A stretch of 64,000 bases of DNA. It comes from Sclerotinia nivalis (taxonomy: Eukaryota; Ascomycota; Leotiomycetes; Helotiales; Sclerotiniaceae). A program made the translations under genes and the position numbers. The notes below the pieces were generated by a model, which was given only the letters and a program-made list of their open reading frames with translations, was not told the origin of the DNA and made no database searches. Below are positions 60,903 to 64,000 of the stretch, piece by piece (position 1 is the stretch's first letter; each line of letters opens with the position of its first letter). The stretch is taken from positions 434,001-498,000 of the forward strand of contig JAPEIS010000004.1 of assembly GCA_029531795.1 (NCBI GenBank), read 5' to 3'.

Positions 60903-62315
60903 TGGCGCACGCGATGCACGAAATAGTTCGCAGGCTGTACCAAATCTAAATACAGCTACTAGATATCTAGTAGGCCTCAAACCTTCCTCAATAATTCAAT
61001 CCATGTTTGACAATCAAATTTCTTTTAAGCCTAACCTAGAGCTTAGACGAGAGTTATGTTTCGGTGTGCAATATGTTTCGTCCATCGCTTACGTGGCCAA
61101 GCTTTGGAGTAACACGAAGGAGCCAGCTAGCCTAAATGCTATGGTAAGTGATCATTTCCACTACCACAATTGACAGGCCATGCTGAGTATTAATGGATGC
61201 TACCAAACTCATCGTAGATACCAGACCACCGCGCTTCCAAATCAAGCAATCTGAGTTCCAGACACTGATACCATACTGATACCACACTGACTATGTTTCG
61301 TTTCGAAGCACAAGTACAACTCGACGTTATGTTTGCCAGAACCCACGTTTCGTTTTTCGCTCTCCTATCGTTTTTCCCATTAAAAATGTCTAGAATAGTG
61401 CGGAGCAATGGTCATTGTCACATATATGTAGTGTCACTTTTAGATTCCGAAGTGTGGTTTGGCGTTTATGAAATGGATGGAATGGATGAATTGGATGAAG
61501 TGGATGAAATTACGTGTATGCACTCACGACTCAAGAAATGTTGGGATAGCGCGATGTAACCAGATGTAGATGTAGTGGTGTGCGTATGTAGTTTCGCATG
61601 GAAATGTATTTATTTGATGAAGGGATTGAAACGCTATGAAGCTGGAAGAGAAACCTTGTACTGTATTTTATTTATCTATCGTATGTATCAAGGTCAAACT
61701 CCCTGTTCAACTTGTCTTGTAAGATAACACTGCTGTAGGAGAAATCTAGATCCCAAGAAAATTAGATGGAGAAACACGAGTAGATGATCTTCTCTTCCAT
61801 GTTGTACATTGTACTCAAGACAAGATGTCGGAGAAATGATTCCATTTCTTATGCCATGGAAAAATATCATCGCTGTGCTCTCTCCTCATCGCAATTTACG
61901 ATAAGCAAAACATGTCGATCCATAAAATTTTCAATCTTCCATTTTCTTGGATCTTTTTCTGTTTTTTCCTTGATCTTTCCACGTTGGGATGCAGAAACGC
62001 AACATCGACAGGGGACTTTACCTTACTGCACTGATTAAGAAGGAATCAAGCATGGACTTCTTGTTGTCGATGAACACATATTTTTCAATTTTTCCATTTT
62101 TCCAGGTAGTGGTGCGTAGTGGTACAAATGACAGGCCTGGGGAACTACGTCATAATAGGTCAATTAACATAATCAAACATGGAGAACAATCTCATCTCGA
62201 TTCTTCCATCCATACAAAGCCGATTTATTTCCCATCCAGTAACATCAAAATAAACATTAACCAGGGGTTCTATTCATGTGGCTGGTGACATCAAAATATG
62301 ATGCCACTGTGGCTT

Positions 62316-62323
62316 TGACGTCA
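62316..62323. promoter_or_regulatory. CRE/ATF-type palindrome TGACGTCA
   Basis: Perfect 8-bp palindrome, the binding site known for ATF/CREB-type bZIP factors in fungi. It lies about 750 bases upstream of the 66-residue gene. An 8-mer can occur by chance, but a second copy lies 326 bases on. Confidence 0.45.
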
Positions 62324-62641
62324 ACTTAGTTTCTTGTCTTGTTCCATCACAGACGCCACAATTACCACTCTAAACGCTATAACGGGAACTAATCCCCGTA
62401 ATCAGCGCCATCGTATACCTAAAACGGGCACTTTTCATTTCGACGCCATGCCTTGTTTTTTGATTTTATAGTTGGGATGTGATATATGATATAATGCAAC
62501 CAATCAAATTAAGAACTGTAGATGAGATATCTACATTTGGCAGGGGAGAAAGAAGCAAGGGAGAGAAGAAAGTAACAAGGTTGGGGTTGGTATCGGTATC
62601 GGCGAGCGAAAAGTGAATAAAGAAAATCATAGATCATAGAG

Positions 62642-62649
62642 TGACGTCA
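62642..62649. promoter_or_regulatory. Second CRE/ATF-type palindrome TGACGTCA
   Basis: Perfect copy in the context GTGACGTCACG, about 420 bases before the start codon at 63066 and 225 bases before the TATA-like motif. Confidence 0.5.
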
Positions 62650-62866
62650 CGCAGAGATCATTTTCAAAAATTTAATTCCCGAACATGGCACGGAGCAGGA
62701 GGGCCAGGGCAGGCACTTGTGTTTATTCATTTGAATAGGTATGGTATTGACGGGTCTTTTTGCCGTATAGTTATGGTATGACGCGATAAGGTGAAGGTGC
62801 CTTTTGATTGGAAAGGGTAGGATAGGATGTCAGCTTTTTGCTTTGAATCAGGTCGGAGGGAGGAAA

Positions 62867-62873
62867 TATATAG
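62867..62873 (+). promoter_or_regulatory. Possible TATA box of the 66-residue gene
   Basis: TATATAG about 195 bases before the ATG, followed by a C/T-rich run (TTTCTTTCTTTTTTCTCTCC) and an A/C-rich leader, the usual order in strongly expressed fungal genes. Confidence 0.45.
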
Positions 62874-63065
62874 GGCTGTGTTGTTCTCGTTGATTTCCAT
62901 TTCTTTCTTTTTTCTCTCCATATCAAATACACAAACATACAATACAATCAATCGATTCTATCAACAAACAAACCACCAATACAATAATCTCGAGATTCAC
63001 TTGAGGTTTCAATCAACAATCTACATATACCACTCAAAGTTACTACTCGGTAGAAATCAATCAAA

Positions 63066-63481
63066 ATGGGAGCCGTCGTCTCTTGTGTATGTCTACCCTT
63101 TCTTCCTGGTTCTATACGCCTTTCCATCGCGTTGATTTAATCATATCATATCACATTCTTAAGAACACAAGCTAACATCCTCAATAGATCACAGGCATGT
63201 TCCGCGCCATCGGTGCTGGTCTCATGTAAGTTCACTCCACAGATCTCACCTCCAAACCAACATTCCTACATCACCCCATCACCTCGCAATACCACAACCC
63301 CCGCTACAAAACCAACAAAATCCTAACCAAGCAACACAGGGCCGTCGTAAACGGAATTGGAGCAATCCTCACCGGAATCATCAACGCCATCGTCGCCTTC
63401 TTCGACGTTCTCATCTCCTGCTTGACATGCGGTAGCTGCGGCGGTAGGCGAAGAGGAAGACGAACAACGAGTACAGTTTAG
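63066..63481 (+). CDS. Small Gly/Cys-rich membrane-associated protein, 66 residues
   Basis: Three exons: 63066-63086 (MGAVVSC), 63188-63225 and 63340-63481, with introns of 101 and 114 bp and good GT-AG ends. The joined protein reads MGAVVSC-ITGMFRAIGAGLM, then a hydrophobic stretch of about 35 residues (GIGAILTGIINAIVAFFDVL), then CLTCGSCGGRRRGRR and a short tail. It begins M-G-x3-S, a candidate N-myristoylation signal, with Cys7 able to be palmitoylated; the basic tail would face the cytosol. Proteins of this pattern recur in ascomycetes as uncharacterised small proteins, as far as I recall. Function unknown. Gene finders easily miss it. The upstream region carries two TGACGTCA sites. Confidence 0.75.
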
Positions 63482-64000
63482 AGTGGTCCCTTGCCTTTGC
63501 GCAAGGGGCTGACTCTTTCTTTACTCTCGTCGACATAAACATAAAATTTAAACTTTATGGAGATGTGGGGGAAGGGGTGGAGTATGCATGCCGTGCGAGT
63601 TTGCTTTATGATACCTGAGGATGGATGTTGGATGAATGGATGAATGGCGGAGCAGGGCAGATGGAGAGAGAGAGAGAGAGAGGAGAGCGTTTTGCTTTTG
63701 TATTTTTCGATTCGCCTCGATACCCGGTTTCTTTTCTTCTAATAATGAATGGTGAGATGAGGGAGGAGTGGAGATCATGGATGGATGGTCGCTTGCGCTC
63801 GCGCTTGCATGTACTAAATAAAGATGAGAAAAGAGGAGCGGAGGTTTAATGATTATGATACACTATACACGATACACTATATCTTTCCGATTGTTTTATG
63901 TGAATGTGGATAATTGCAATCCTGGGGAAACACATCAACCTCAATTCTTGCAGTGTGAAACCATCCTCTTCATCCACACGGCGAGATACTCCATTCGAAT
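63482..64000. other. 3' region of the small gene and window end
   Basis: About 520 bases without a supported gene; 74-76-codon frames on both strands are low-complexity. Confidence 0.45.
63664..63684. repeat. GA dinucleotide microsatellite
   Basis: About ten GA units just downstream of the 66-residue gene. Confidence 0.85.

Larger units (their letters stand above)
60903..63065. other. Intergenic region, 2.2 kb
   Basis: Short frames only (largest 119 codons, overlapping the end of RAD1/XPF in another frame, and 99-102 codons at 61989-62288 and 62827-63135), none with family features; the last overlaps the leader and first exon of the small gene at 63066. The right 800 bases hold probable regulatory sites listed separately. 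Confidence 0.5.

Noticed and set aside
42198..63481. Secondary-metabolite or defence gene cluster
   Set aside because: The genes are unrelated housekeeping and cell-biology genes, on mixed strands, and no synthase, transporter or cluster regulator is present.

Overview
The window looks like nuclear DNA of a filamentous ascomycete. The genes have short introns with GT-AG ends and CTAAC/CTGAC-like branch points, the gene set is typical of ascomycetes (exomer Chs5, Las17/WASP, XPF/Rad1, Rec8, an ML-domain TRP-like protein), and the repeats carry a strong repeat-induced point mutation (RIP) signature. A leotiomycete of the Botrytis/Sclerotinia type is my best guess from protein and repeat style; no search was run.

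Two compartments meet at about 34.4 kb. Positions 1-34,394 are a very AT-rich block of RIP-degraded transposons with no intact gene. The stack can be resolved from target-site duplications (TSDs). A minus-strand Ty3/gypsy element A (108-8252, TSD ACTCG) carries a solo LTR (1690-1975, TSD AAGAG) and a ~1.0 kb insertion of unknown origin (6022-7039). A second gypsy family, element C (9050-33855, minus, TSD GGTAT), holds a Fot1/pogo DNA transposon (15847-18030, TSD TA) and a plus-strand gypsy element D (18362-32379, TSD ATATT) of the same family as A. D holds a Tc1/mariner-like element (18511-19871, TSD TA) just after its 5' LTR and a Ty1/copia element (25175-31010, TSD ATTAC/ATTAT) inside its integrase. 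With the insertions removed, A and D are 6,836 and 6,814 bp, which supports the reconstruction. LTR pairs differ almost only by transitions, and stops and changed catalytic residues fill all reading frames.

At the edge lie an un-RIPed 104-bp solo LTR (34400-34503, TSD AAAGC), a 5'-truncated crotonase gene (34.6-35.3 kb), a frameshifted small secreted-protein gene (36.65-37.03 kb, minus) and a 99-residue orphan frame (37.7-38.0 kb), separated by gene-poor DNA up to 42.2 kb.

From 42.2 kb the DNA is ordinary gene space: a TRP/flavin-carrier-like membrane protein (+), the meiotic cohesin Rec8 (+), a short-chain dehydrogenase (-), exomer subunit Chs5 (-), a 240-residue protein of unknown function (-), eIF1A (+), Las17/WASP (-), an 86-residue hydrophilic protein (-), the repair nuclease Rad1/XPF (+) and a 66-residue glycine/cysteine-rich small protein (+). 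These are housekeeping and cell-biology genes with no operon or biosynthetic cluster logic. Exon structures were worked out by hand; each multi-exon gene closes in frame and most recover known family motifs across the junctions. I found no convincing new multi-gene system; the best material is the nested transposon stack and several small oddities.
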